NCBI GenBank assembly: GCA_947627435.1
Contig: CANQWB010000012.1
Location: 1-35,368, forward strand
DNA from: an uncultured Bacilli bacterium
Lineage (GTDB): Bacteria; Bacillota_I; Bacilli_A; RF39; UBA660
Direction: 5' to 3'
DNA: 35,368 bases
The notes under the pieces were generated by a model. That model saw only the letters and a program-made list of their open reading frames with translations, was not told where the DNA came from and did no database searches. Position numbers and translations under genes: made by a program. Shown piece after piece: positions 7,515 to 14,859 of this stretch (its first letter is position 1; each line of letters starts with the position of its first letter).

Positions 7515-8897
7515 ATGAAAAGAATAAAAAAAATATTATTATCTACAATTGCTTTATTTGGAATGGTATTTATGACAAGTGGAGCAAAAGCGGCAGAAAC
7601 GGAATCTCAATTTATTGAAAATTTATGTGTTACGAAAGTAGAAAATCAATTTACTGTTCAGTTTGATGCCAAAAAAGAAATAAGTCTGACGAAATCTGAT
7701 GAAATAGGTTCTCGTATTGATATTGATGTATATGATAATCAAAACGATAACCATCTAATTTATGGACGCACATGTAATGATGGCATCTGTGATACTACCG
7801 TTACAAAAGTCATTGCAAAAAGTAATACATGTAGTATTCAAGAAGCTGAAGGAACTCTTGTTGATGGACAAAAGATTGCGAAAGGTGCAACTGTAGCAAG
7901 TTATAATACCATTATTTATAATAAAGAATCATTTGCAAATGCCGAAAATTTGATGATAGAAATTTCTATCTATGATGACAATGCAGATTGGGAAAGAATT
8001 GTCTACAGTGTAAAAGAACAAAAAATAGTAGCTATTTATAATGGACATGATATTACTCCTGCATTATATAACCGAATTGTGGAAAAATATGGTGAAGATA
8101 CTTTTGGATTTGGAGGATCAGAGACTAGTTTGTATCTATCTTATAATGTCAAATTATCAGAAGCTGAATATGCTTATACTACAATTGAAATTACCGATCT
8201 TGATAAAAAAACAGAAGCAGATATTGATAAAATTATGGCCGATATTGAAGCAGCTGTATCAGGCAAATCACTTAAAAGCGAATTATATGAAGAACACTAT
8301 ACCATTGACAAAGAAACTTTTAACAATATAAAAAATAATGGATATAAGATCGATTATGAATATAGAATTTATGATGAAGAAGCAAAACAAGAATATGTAG
8401 GATATGCGTGGACATTTGATGGAAGCCAAATGGCATCAAGTAATTATGATTTAAATTTACAACTTACAGTAGGAAGTAGTAAAAATCAAGAAACAATTGA
8501 ATCATTAGTTGCAGATAAAGAAAAAGCACTTGTTTTAGAATTTGCTCACCACGGAGAATTACCAAAAGGAACTAGTGTAAAAGTATATGTTGGAAACAAA
8601 TATAAAAATGGAGACTATGTAACATTATATTATTATAATGAAGAAACGAAAACATTAGAAGAAGCAGTAGCTAACATAGAAGTGAAAGATGGGTATGTAG
8701 AATTTGGATTAGAACATTGTAGTGAATATGTATTAAATATTTCTGCAAAACCAGAAGTAGTTGAAACACAAGAAGTAAATAAAGCTCCAAATAATGCACA
8801 AACATCAAGTATGAATGTAATATTCTATGGAGGATTATCTATAGTTTCATTATTAGGACTTACATATTTACTAGTAAGTAAAAAGAAACAAGCATAA
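7515..8897 (+). CDS. Cell-wall-anchored surface protein, likely sortase B substrate, phase-variable
   Basis: A 460-aa exported protein. The signal peptide is residues 1-27 (basic start, hydrophobic core, cleavage near GAKA-AETE). The C-terminus is a sorting signal: NAQTS (427-431), a hydrophobic helix, then the basic tail SKKKQA. NAQTS resembles the NPQTN motif used by class B sortases, and a class B sortase is encoded directly upstream. The middle carries acidic, beta-rich sequence with four cysteines in the first third. A C-terminal region, roughly 330-415 (ALVLEFAHHGELPKG to HCSEYVLN), looks like a domain common in gut Firmicutes surface proteins. The start ATG 7515 has AAAGGAAAG upstream; an in-frame TTG at 7494 sits at the predicted transcript start. 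Ligand unknown. Confidence 0.85.
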   Translation: MKRIKKILLSTIALFGMVFMTSGAKAAETESQFIENLCVTKVENQFTVQFDAKKEISLTKSDEIGSRIDIDVYDNQNDNHLIYGRTCNDGICDTTVTKVIAKSNTCSIQEAEGTLVDGQKIAKGATVASYNTIIYNKESFANAENLMIEISIYDDNADWERIVYSVKEQKIVAIYNGHDITPALYNRIVEKYGEDTFGFGGSETSLYLSYNVKLSEAEYAYTTIEITDLDKKTEADIDKIMADIEAAVSGKSLKSELYEEHYTIDKETFNNIKNNGYKIDYEYRIYDEEAKQEYVGYAWTFDGSQMASSNYDLNLQLTVGSSKNQETIESLVADKEKALVLEFAHHGELPKGTSVKVYVGNKYKNGDYVTLYYYNEETKTLEEAVANIEVKDGYVEFGLEHCSEYVLNISAKPEVVETQEVNKAPNNAQTSSMNVIFYGGLSIVSLLGLTYLLVSKKKQA

Positions 8898-8907
8898 TAA
8901 AATTTAA

Positions 8908-8938
8908 AAAAGATATTCGCATGAAGAATATCTTTTTT
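8908..8938 (+). terminator. Rho-independent terminator after the surface protein
   Basis: AAAGATATTC (8909-8918) pairs with GAATATCTTT (8926-8935), 7-base loop, then T. Its T-run runs directly into the cwlD promoter region. Confidence 0.85.
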
Positions 8939-8939
8939 T

Positions 8940-8947
8940 CATATATT
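8940..8947 (+). promoter_or_regulatory. CATA-type -10 upstream of cwlD (possible sporulation sigma site)
   Basis: CATATATT sits 7-10 bases upstream of the ribosome binding site AGGTGA, where the -10 must be. It resembles the mother-cell sigma -10 pattern CATACAAT known from Bacillus sigma-E. GCAT at 8919-8922 is a weak -35 match. The 17 bases 8931-8947 are identical to those before the LysM gene at 23882. Confidence 0.4.
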
Positions 8948-8962
8948 GAATTAGGTGAATTT

Positions 8963-9655
8963 ATGCTAAGATATAAGTTAGGGACACTTTTATTATTAGT
9001 GTTTGGAATATTTAGTTTTTATTTTGTCTCAATCGGTGCAGAAGAAAATGAATTTCCTTTACTAGGAAAAGTGATTTATATAGATCCTGGTCATGGTGGG
9101 GCCGATCCTGGTGCTATGTACAAAAATATAAAAGAGGCAGATTTAAATTTAAAAATCAGTGAAAAATTGGAAGAAAAATTAGTTTCATTGGGTGCAATTG
9201 TTTATTTAACTCGTTATGGAGATTATGATTTATCAGTAAATCATACAATCAATCGCAAACGGAGTGATTTATCTAGAAGAGGTAATATTATTAATCGATC
9301 CGATTGTGACTTATTTTTGTCGATACATTTAAATGCTGAAGAGTCAGGTCAATGGCGTGGGGCTGAAGTTTATTATGACGATATTCATCCAGAAAATGAA
9401 ACCATTGCAAAAATTATACAGGCACAACTGAAAAAATATTTAAACAGTAAGCGTAATATAAAAAAAACAGACGTTTTATATCTACAAAAACGTATTGAAA
9501 GGCCGGGAGTTTTAATTGAATCTGGATTTTTAAGTAATAGTAGTGATCGTTATTTATTGATTCAGGATGAATATCAAGCTAAAATTGCAACTGCAATTAC
9601 AGAGGGTGTTTTGGAATATATTCGTACACGAGATTATTCCAAACAAGATAAGTGA
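8963..9655 (+). CDS. cwlD: N-acetylmuramoyl-L-alanine amidase CwlD (spore cortex)
   Basis: A zinc amidase (Amidase_3) of 230 aa with an N-terminal membrane segment (6-24), matching CwlD in size and layout. Zinc ligands are H44 (IDPGHGGADPG), E58 (IKEADL) and H122 (SIHLNAEES); the catalytic Glu is E186 (VLIESGFLSN). In Bacillus and Clostridioides, CwlD removes peptides from muramic acid as the first step of muramic-delta-lactam formation, which marks cortex for germination enzymes. The ATG at 8963 has GGTGAATTT upstream. A GerS/YdcC-like lipoprotein, a CwlD partner in Clostridioides, is encoded at 30941. Confidence 0.88.
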   Translation: MLRYKLGTLLLLVFGIFSFYFVSIGAEENEFPLLGKVIYIDPGHGGADPGAMYKNIKEADLNLKISEKLEEKLVSLGAIVYLTRYGDYDLSVNHTINRKRSDLSRRGNIINRSDCDLFLSIHLNAEESGQWRGAEVYYDDIHPENETIAKIIQAQLKKYLNSKRNIKKTDVLYLQKRIERPGVLIESGFLSNSSDRYLLIQDEYQAKIATAITEGVLEYIRTRDYSKQDK

Positions 9656-9670
9656 AACTTATCTTTTTTT
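9645..9670 (+). terminator. Rho-independent terminator overlapping the cwlD stop
   Basis: AAGATAAG (9645-9652) and CTTATCTT (9658-9665) with loop TGAAA that contains the stop codon, followed by a T run. The next promoter (TATAAT near 9692-9697) starts soon after. Confidence 0.85.
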
Positions 9671-9722
9671 ATTTGATTTTAATATAATGTGGTATAATTA
9701 TATTATAGTGGTAGGTGGAGAT

Positions 9723-10655
9723 ATGGCAAAAAGTAAAATATTTAAAACATTAGATGAACAATTAGAAATTTTAAAGTCAAAAGGTTTAGTGATCGAAGAT
9801 GAGGACAAGGCCCTTAATATTCTATTACGTGAAAATTATTTTTTTCTCAATGGTTACCGCCACATATTTATGCGTTCCATGAAAGATAATCAATTTATTG
9901 AGGGTACTACCTTTGATGAATTGTATGCTATGTTTTTATTCGACCGTAGATTGCGTAATATTATGTTTAAATATATATTGGTGATTGAAAATAATATTAA
10001 ATCTATTATTAGTTATCAATTATCAAGAAAATATGGTTTTAAAGAAAAAGATTATTTGAATCCTAAAAATTTTTGTCAAGATGGTTTAAAAACTAGACAG
10101 GTTCATGATGTAATAAATAAAATGAAAAGGCAGATACGTGTAAACGGTAAACAACATACAGCAACTATGCACTATATTAGTAATTACGGTTATATTCCAA
10201 TGTGGATTTTAGTGAAAGTTTTGTCTTTTGGAATTATCTCGGAATTATACCATATTCTAAAGACAGAAGATCAATTGAGTATTTCAGAAATTTACAATGT
10301 GGATGCTGAAACATTATCCATTTATTTAAATTTATTATCAAATTTTAGAAATTTATGTGCTCATGAGGAAATTTTATATGATCATAGGACACAACGTGTT
10401 ATACCAGATTGTAAATACCACTATTTATTATCAATCGATATGACCAATGATGAATATAATTTTGGTAAGAATGATTTATTCGCTATAATCATTATTATGA
10501 AACAAATGTTAAGTGAAACAGAATTTGTACAATTAATCAACGAAATTGGTTATGAAATTGATATATTAGCAGGAAAAGTAAATGTTGTACCTATCAATCT
10601 TATTTTAAATAAGATTGGATTTCCAGATAATTGGCGTGATATTAAAACTTTATAA
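9723..10655 (+). CDS. Abi family protein (AbiD/AbiF-like, Abi_2 HEPN RNase fold)
   Basis: A 310-aa protein of the abortive-infection Abi_2 family. The N-terminus (TLDEQLEILKSKGLVIED, then LLRENYFFLNGYRHIFM) is diagnostic, and the HEPN-type motif RxxxxH is seen at R209-H214 (RNLCAH). Such proteins are linked to phage defence and are thought to be ribonucleases that stop translation or phage growth. It is a single gene with its own promoter, lying between cwlD and an HtrA-like protease 11 bases downstream, with no antitoxin or other defence gene next to it. The ATG at 9723 follows GGTGGAGAT; earlier in-frame starts lie in cwlD. Confidence 0.85.
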   Translation: MAKSKIFKTLDEQLEILKSKGLVIEDEDKALNILLRENYFFLNGYRHIFMRSMKDNQFIEGTTFDELYAMFLFDRRLRNIMFKYILVIENNIKSIISYQLSRKYGFKEKDYLNPKNFCQDGLKTRQVHDVINKMKRQIRVNGKQHTATMHYISNYGYIPMWILVKVLSFGIISELYHILKTEDQLSISEIYNVDAETLSIYLNLLSNFRNLCAHEEILYDHRTQRVIPDCKYHYLLSIDMTNDEYNFGKNDLFAIIIIMKQMLSETEFVQLINEIGYEIDILAGKVNVVPINLILNKIGFPDNWRDIKTL

Positions 10656-10666
10656 GGAGAGATATA

Positions 10667-11743
10667 ATGAAACAGAAATTTAGTTATTTTGTTTTAGGTT
10701 TTATCTGTGTAGTGTTGGGAGTTTGTGGTACGATTATCACATATCATTATTATGAAGATAAGGAACCTAAGGAAACTGTAAAAACAGTGAATGAAGTAAA
10801 TATTCATGAAACCAATACGATTAAGTCCGCTATTGATAAAATATATGATGCAGTTGTTGTAGTACAAGCAACCGATGCAATGGGAAATCAATCAAGTGGA
10901 ACTGGTTTTATTTATAAAAAAGATGATCAACATGGATATGTTTTAACGAATCATCATGTTATAGAAGATGCTGTTTCAATACAATTGATTACAAGTGAAG
11001 AAAAATCAGTTACGGCAACTTTATTAGGTAGTGATGAATATTCTGATGTAGCTGTTCTATCTATGGATGCTGCTGAAGTACTTCAAGTTGCTGTTATGGG
11101 AGATAGTACTGTGCTTGAAATCGGTGATACTTTATTTACAGTAGGATCTCCATTGGGTAGTAAATATATTGGAACAGTAACCAAGGGTATTTTGTCAGGT
11201 AGAAATCGACAAGTAGAAGTTAGTGGATTAATTCAAGATGTATTACAAACTGATGCTGCTATAAACCCTGGTAATAGTGGTGGGCCACTTTTAAACATCA
11301 ATGGAGAAGTCATTGGAATTACATCGATGAAAATGGTTGAGGATGAAATAGAAGGTATGGGATTTGCCATACCGATCGAAATGGCCTTATCTGAGGTGGA
11401 TCAATTAGAAAAAGGTGAAAAGATTGTACGACCTGTTTTAGGTGTACAAATGGCCGAAATTGATAATCCATATTTAAGAAGACAATATCAAATTCAAATT
11501 CCAACAGATGTGGAAGAAGGAGTTGTTATTATTTCTGTAGAAAATGGAAGTGCAGCTGAAAAAGCAGGATTACAAAAAGGAGATATTATTGTAAAAATTG
11601 GTGATAAAAATGTGGCAGATTCAAGTCATTTTCGATACAATTTATATCAATATCAGGTAGGAGATACAATTGAAATTGAAATTATTCGTGATGGACATAA
11701 GAAGACAGTAAAAGTGAAACTAACTGATTCATATGGACAATAA
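10667..11743 (+). CDS. HtrA/DegP-type serine protease, membrane-anchored, with PDZ domain
   Basis: A surface quality-control protease of 358 aa. Residues 6-27 form the membrane anchor, the trypsin-like domain spans about 50-235 and a PDZ domain about 255-350. The catalytic triad is H97 (TNHHV), D127 (YSDVAVL) and S204 (NPGNSGGPLL). The ribosome binding site AAGGAGAG directly precedes the ATG. It follows the Abi gene closely and precedes a membrane thioredoxin by 17 bases, so it and the thioredoxin probably share a transcript and act together on extracytoplasmic protein folding. Confidence 0.93.
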   Translation: MKQKFSYFVLGFICVVLGVCGTIITYHYYEDKEPKETVKTVNEVNIHETNTIKSAIDKIYDAVVVVQATDAMGNQSSGTGFIYKKDDQHGYVLTNHHVIEDAVSIQLITSEEKSVTATLLGSDEYSDVAVLSMDAAEVLQVAVMGDSTVLEIGDTLFTVGSPLGSKYIGTVTKGILSGRNRQVEVSGLIQDVLQTDAAINPGNSGGPLLNINGEVIGITSMKMVEDEIEGMGFAIPIEMALSEVDQLEKGEKIVRPVLGVQMAEIDNPYLRRQYQIQIPTDVEEGVVIISVENGSAAEKAGLQKGDIIVKIGDKNVADSSHFRYNLYQYQVGDTIEIEIIRDGHKKTVKVKLTDSYGQ

Positions 11744-11760
11744 TAGTAAGGATGTGTGTT

Positions 11761-12444
11761 ATGAAAAAGAAACATGTAATTATAATAATAGTAATCGCAA
11801 TTATTGTCATTATTAGTTTCATTGGGTTGTGGATACTCCAATCTACTAATAATGATGCACTACAATTTAAAAAAGAGTATGAATCTTTAAATGGGCAAAA
11901 AAATGCGAGTGGAACAGAATATCTTGAAACAAAAATTGATTCCGACAATAAAATGTATTATGCAAGTTTTGATGAAATCATGGATTTATTAGATCATGGG
12001 ACAGGTGTGATTTATTTTGGATTTCCAGAATGCCCATGGTGTCGTAATGCTGCTCCTATCTTAGTAGAAGCTGCAAATGAAACTACGATTAACAAAATTT
12101 ATTACTTCAATGCACTTTCAATGCGTGATACTAAGAAATTAGATGAGAATGGAAATATTGTAACCGAAAAAGAGGGAACAGAAGAATATTATCAATTATT
12201 AGATGCATTAAGCTCTGTTTTAGGACCATATTCAGGACTTAATGATGATACCATTTTACGTTTGTATTTTCCAACCGTTGTATTTGTGAAAGATGGTACC
12301 ATTGTAGGAATGCATGAAGGTACCCTTGATTCTCAAGATAATCCTTATGTTGCATTAAATATGGAACAAAAAGAAGAACTAAAGAAAATATTTACTGATG
12401 CTATTCACGAAGTCATAGGAGATTTATGTGATAGTAAATGTTAA
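11761..12444 (+). CDS. Membrane-anchored thioredoxin-fold protein with CPWC active site
   Basis: A 227-aa protein with a signal anchor at 6-26 and a thioredoxin domain at about 65-215. The redox motif CPWC is at 91-94 (FGFPECPWC) and a cis-Pro site is seen in RLYFPTVVFVKDG. It resembles bacteriocin-transport accessory/thioredoxin-like proteins of Firmicutes and would act outside the membrane in disulfide exchange. A C-terminal C-x(3)-C pair is also present (DLCDSKC). ATG 11761 was chosen because AAGGATG sits 8 bases upstream; the ATG at 11752 is too close to it. A terminator follows. Confidence 0.82.
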   Translation: MKKKHVIIIIVIAIIVIISFIGLWILQSTNNDALQFKKEYESLNGQKNASGTEYLETKIDSDNKMYYASFDEIMDLLDHGTGVIYFGFPECPWCRNAAPILVEAANETTINKIYYFNALSMRDTKKLDENGNIVTEKEGTEEYYQLLDALSSVLGPYSGLNDDTILRLYFPTVVFVKDGTIVGMHEGTLDSQDNPYVALNMEQKEELKKIFTDAIHEVIGDLCDSKC

Positions 12445-12465
12445 GACGAGTATTCGTCTTTTTTT
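12443..12465 (+). terminator. Rho-independent terminator after the CPWC thioredoxin
   Basis: AAGACGA (12443-12449) with TCGTCTT (12454-12460), GTAT loop, then T run. Confidence 0.88.
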
Positions 12466-12484
12466 GAACTTTTATAGTGATTTG

Positions 12485-12493
12485 CATACTATA
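12485..12493 (+). promoter_or_regulatory. CATA-type -10 upstream of the amidase-LysM gene
   Basis: CATACTATA matches the mother-cell sigma -10 patterns CATACAAT (sigma-E) and CATAnnnTA (sigma-K) of Bacillus. An AC dinucleotide lies 15 bases upstream, one short of the sigma-K spacing. The start codon is 19 bases downstream. Confidence 0.35.
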
Positions 12494-12511
12494 TTATAGG
12501 GGGAAGGTAGG

Positions 12512-13474
12512 ATGAATAACTATAGGATTATCATTGATGCTGCTCATGGTGGAGAAGATGTAGGTTGTCTACTTTCTAATATTCCTGAAAAAAACATCAC
12601 TCTTGAATTATCAAAATATATGTATCAAAAATTTCAAGAATACAATGTTCCTGTTTCAATGGTAAGAGATCATGATGAAACAATTCCGCCAGCTAAAAGA
12701 CTTCAAATAATAACAGAACGTTATGGAGATCATAAACAGGTTATTGTCATTTCTAATCATATTAAAAATCAAAAGGATTATGAAATTATTTATGGAATTC
12801 AGCAACCATCACAACTATCCAATCGTATTGCATCATATTTAATAAAAAATCAAGAACAGGTTAAATCCTATTCAAAGCACTTAGGTCTAAATCCTAATTT
12901 AGATTATTATTGGATTCATCGTAATGTAGCTAATATGCAAGTATTACGAATTACTTATCCATTTATGCAAAATCGAGGAGATTTAGATAAAGGTGTGGAA
13001 CAAATTGTCAATGCTATTTATGAATATATAGGGGGAAGGGCACAGAATGATTTTTATAAAGTAGTTCAAGGAGATACACTTTGGAATGTTGCAAAAAAAT
13101 TTCATATAGATGTAGATACATTGAAATTAATGAATGGCTTCACAGATAATCTTCTTCGAACAGGCGAATCTATAAAAGTAAAAGAAAGTAAAGAAATCAC
13201 ATATATTGTAGGGAAAGGAGAAAATTTATATCAAATTTGTAAAAAGTATGATATAAAATTGGAAGAATTAATGAAATATAATCATAAAAAAAGCAATTTA
13301 GTACAAATGGGAGAAAAGCTTCTAATTCCAATTCATTCAACTCAACACAAAGTACAAAAAGGAGAAAATTTATATATGATTGCAAAAAAGTATAAAATAG
13401 ATGTCAAAGAATTAATGGAAAAAAATCATTTGACAGAATCAAAATTAAAAGTCGGAGATATTATTACAATTTAA
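12512..13474 (+). CDS. Signal-less amidase-like protein with three LysM domains
   Basis: A 320-aa protein starting directly with an Amidase_3-like domain (1-172) and no signal peptide or membrane segment, followed by three LysM peptidoglycan-binding domains (about 181-223, 229-273, 276-320). The zinc ligands appear kept: H12 (IIDAAHGGEDVG), E26 (IPEKNI) and H83 (ISNHIK). The catalytic Glu is not: where CwlD has VLIESGF, this has VLRITYPF (144-151). It may be an inactive amidase used for binding. Lack of export signals plus LysM suggests a mother-cell protein that coats the forespore, like SafA; this is inference. Ribosome binding site GGGGGAAGG. Confidence 0.8.
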   Translation: MNNYRIIIDAAHGGEDVGCLLSNIPEKNITLELSKYMYQKFQEYNVPVSMVRDHDETIPPAKRLQIITERYGDHKQVIVISNHIKNQKDYEIIYGIQQPSQLSNRIASYLIKNQEQVKSYSKHLGLNPNLDYYWIHRNVANMQVLRITYPFMQNRGDLDKGVEQIVNAIYEYIGGRAQNDFYKVVQGDTLWNVAKKFHIDVDTLKLMNGFTDNLLRTGESIKVKESKEITYIVGKGENLYQICKKYDIKLEELMKYNHKKSNLVQMGEKLLIPIHSTQHKVQKGENLYMIAKKYKIDVKELMEKNHLTESKLKVGDIITI

Positions 13475-13487
13475 ATTGTTTTCCATA

Positions 13488-13516
13488 AATAAAAGTAGAC
13501 AATGTCTACTTTTATT
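13488..13516. terminator. Bidirectional terminator between convergent genes
   Basis: A 13-bp perfect stem, AATAAAAGTAGAC (13488-13500) with GTCTACTTTTATT (13504-13516), 3-base loop, A-rich on one side and T-rich on the other. It serves the LysM gene (+) and the SleB-like gene (-). Confidence 0.85.
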
Positions 13517-13518
13517 GT

Positions 13519-13947
13519 TTAATGTATTGCTTTACATTCACCAGCATATGGTTGATAGAAACAATGATTTTTGTATCTTCCTGCATTTTCTTGTCCCCAC
13601 CATGTTGATTGACAACTTTGTCCAGTATTTGGTGCATAAAACCATAGGGCGTTAGTGGCTGGATAATAATATTCTCCGCGAATGACACGATCCGCTAGTT
13701 CTTGTTCTTTGGTAGTAGGTTTGCTAAAAAATAAAGGACTATCTTTTCCTGAAAATCCACCTGGTGTTTGGTATATCATTTGCTGAATTGTTCTAACATC
13801 GTTAAAAGTAAGGCAATCAGCTAATACACGGTTGACTCCTACATTGCCAACCATTAACATTCCTAAATCTCCCTCACCAATTGCTTCAGCGCGCATTAAA
13901 CGAGCGAGTAAATCTCTTTCAGCTGTTGTATATTTGATAATTGCCAT
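13519..13947 (-). CDS. SleB/CwlJ-type cell wall hydrolase (Hydrolase_2)
   Basis: A 142-aa catalytic-domain-only member of the family of spore cortex-lytic enzymes. The conserved acidic residue is E21 in ARLMRAEAIGEG, followed by GNVGVNRV and, near the C-terminus, FYAPN and WWGQENAGRYKNHCFY. No signal peptide is present, as in CwlJ, which reaches the spore from the mother-cell side. The start was placed at 13947 because AGGTGATATT directly precedes it on the minus strand; the reading frame extends upstream without a ribosome binding site. The likely role is cortex degradation during germination. Confidence 0.85.
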   Translation of the reverse strand: MAIIKYTTAERDLLARLMRAEAIGEGDLGMLMVGNVGVNRVLADCLTFNDVRTIQQMIYQTPGGFSGKDSPLFFSKPTTKEQELADRVIRGEYYYPATNALWFYAPNTGQSCQSTWWGQENAGRYKNHCFYQPYAGECKAIH

Positions 13948-13962
13948 AATATCACCTATAAC

Positions 13963-13970
13963 AGTATATG
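13963..13970 (-). promoter_or_regulatory. CATA-type -10 of the SleB-like gene
   Basis: Reading the minus strand, CATATACT lies just upstream of GTTATAGGTGATATT and the start codon. It matches the sigma-E -10 pattern CATACAMT at seven of eight positions; the -35 is poor. Confidence 0.4.
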
Positions 13971-14017
13971 CAAATTCTATATGAAAATGTCTTTTTAAAT
14001 TTTCTGAACATAAAATG

Positions 14018-14046
14018 TTGTGTTGAAACATATTTTGTGTTATAAT
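14018..14046 (+). promoter_or_regulatory. Promoter of tRNA-Trp
   Basis: TTGTGT (14018-14023) and an extended -10, TGTTATAAT (TATAAT 14041-14046), spacer 17. The tRNA begins 13 bases after the -10. Confidence 0.7.
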
Positions 14047-14058
14047 CTATATGTCTTT

Positions 14059-14132
14059 AGGGGTGTAATTCAATGGTAGAATGACGGTCTCCAAAACCGT
14101 TCATGTGGGTTCAACTCCTGCCACCCCTGCCA
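14059..14132 (+). tRNA. trnW: tRNA-Trp (anticodon CCA)
   Basis: A 74-base cloverleaf with CCA encoded. Acceptor stem AGGGGTG (14059-14065) pairs with CACCCCT (14122-14128), G discriminator, then CCA. D arm ATTC/GAAT, anticodon stem ACGGT/ACCGT with loop CTCCAAA giving anticodon CCA, and T arm GTGGG-TTCAACT-CCTGC. CCA reads UGG only, consistent with TGA being used as a stop in this window. It is a lone tRNA gene. Confidence 0.97.
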
Positions 14133-14233
14133 GAAGATTATGAAATGGCTTCGAAAAGTTAGAAAAAGAATGTATAATGAGAATATATTCTTTAACTTGG
14201 AAGGAGCTGTTTTTTTTATATAAAAAGAAAAAA

Positions 14234-14263
14234 ACATATTAAAATTCTTCAATATGTCTTTTT
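14234..14263 (+). terminator. Possible terminator after tRNA-Trp
   Basis: ACATATT (14234-14240) with AATATGT (14251-14257), 10-base loop, then CTTTTT. A further weak stem (AAAGAATGTAT near 14164 with ATATATTCTTT) lies between it and the tRNA. The 163 bases 14133-14295 hold no gene. Confidence 0.5.
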
Positions 14264-14638
14264 AGGAAGTAGAATATATAGGCTTTAGAATTTTGTCAAG
14301 TTTTCTTAGGCCTTTTTTTTGTATCTTGAAATTTTATATTTTGCATACTACAAAATTCTTCATATAATTCTAATAGTTTTTTATGTATAGAATCTGCTGT
14401 AGATTCTAATGCATGAATTGTTTCTTGCCATTTTCTATATGCTTTTTGTGAAAATTGGCATGGTTTTTCTTGTTTTATGATCATTAAGTTATAATAAATA
14501 TCTTTTTCTAATTGTTCACATTGTTCTATTAAATGGGTATCTTGATAATATAATTCTTTTTTTGTATTCAGATATTGCATAGCTGTTTCTATATTTTTAT
14601 CCATTAATTAGTAACTCCTTTTATAACCCTACTTCCTA
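14263..14638. repeat. 10-bp inverted repeat flanking the small gene
   Basis: TAGGAAGTAG at 14263-14272 and its exact reverse complement CTACTTCCTA at 14629-14638. No transposase is present and no target duplication was recognised, so a MITE-like or chance origin cannot be separated. Confidence 0.35.
14296..14604 (-). CDS. Small hypothetical helical protein
   Basis: A 102-aa protein I do not recognise. It is predicted helical, with a central charged region (LIEQCEQLEKDIYYNLMIIKQ) and a highly basic C-terminus (DTKKRPKKT). No signal peptide or membrane segment is present. It is supported by a good ribosome binding site on the minus strand (AAAAGGAG, 10 bases before ATG) and an extended -10 TGATATAAT at 14679-14687. 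A 10-base inverted repeat, TAGGAAGTAG, flanks the gene at 14263-14272 and 14629-14638, so it may be part of a small inserted segment beside the tRNA gene. Confidence 0.6.
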   Translation of the reverse strand: MDKNIETAMQYLNTKKELYYQDTHLIEQCEQLEKDIYYNLMIIKQEKPCQFSQKAYRKWQETIHALESTADSIHKKLLELYEEFCSMQNIKFQDTKKRPKKT

Positions 14639-14859
14639 GCACTACTATCGCATGATTGTTCGATTTTCGTGCACAATTATTATATCATTATTTCAAAGAA
14701 TTGAATAGTTTCTTGATTTATTTGTACGCAAATAGTAAAAAAATCGGTATCAAAATTCTTCATTTTTATAGTTTATAGAGTACTATTAGCAAACGAAGTA
14801 TTATTTTTGCTTAAAAATAATTAATATAGATTATTTTGAAGTAGAAAGGAGTATGTAGT
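14605..14859. other. Divergent intergenic region
   Basis: These 255 bases lie between the leftward small gene and the rightward metalloprotease. The minus-strand extended -10 TGATATAAT (14679-14687) serves the small gene, leaving a 67-base leader. On the plus strand a promoter for the metalloprotease is not clear: a weak TTGCTT (14807-14812) has no good -10 at proper spacing, which would fit use of an alternative sigma factor. AGCAAA (14788-14793) and TTTGCT (14806-14811) form a small inverted repeat. Confidence 0.5.

Noticed and set aside
8041-8331. Overlapping +1 frame of 96 codons inside the surface protein gene
   Set aside because: It lacks a ribosome binding site and lies wholly within a better supported gene; it is a shadow of AT-rich sequence.
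14059-14640. Integrated element using tRNA-Trp as attachment site
   Set aside because: No integrase and no repeat of the tRNA 3' end was found downstream in the window.
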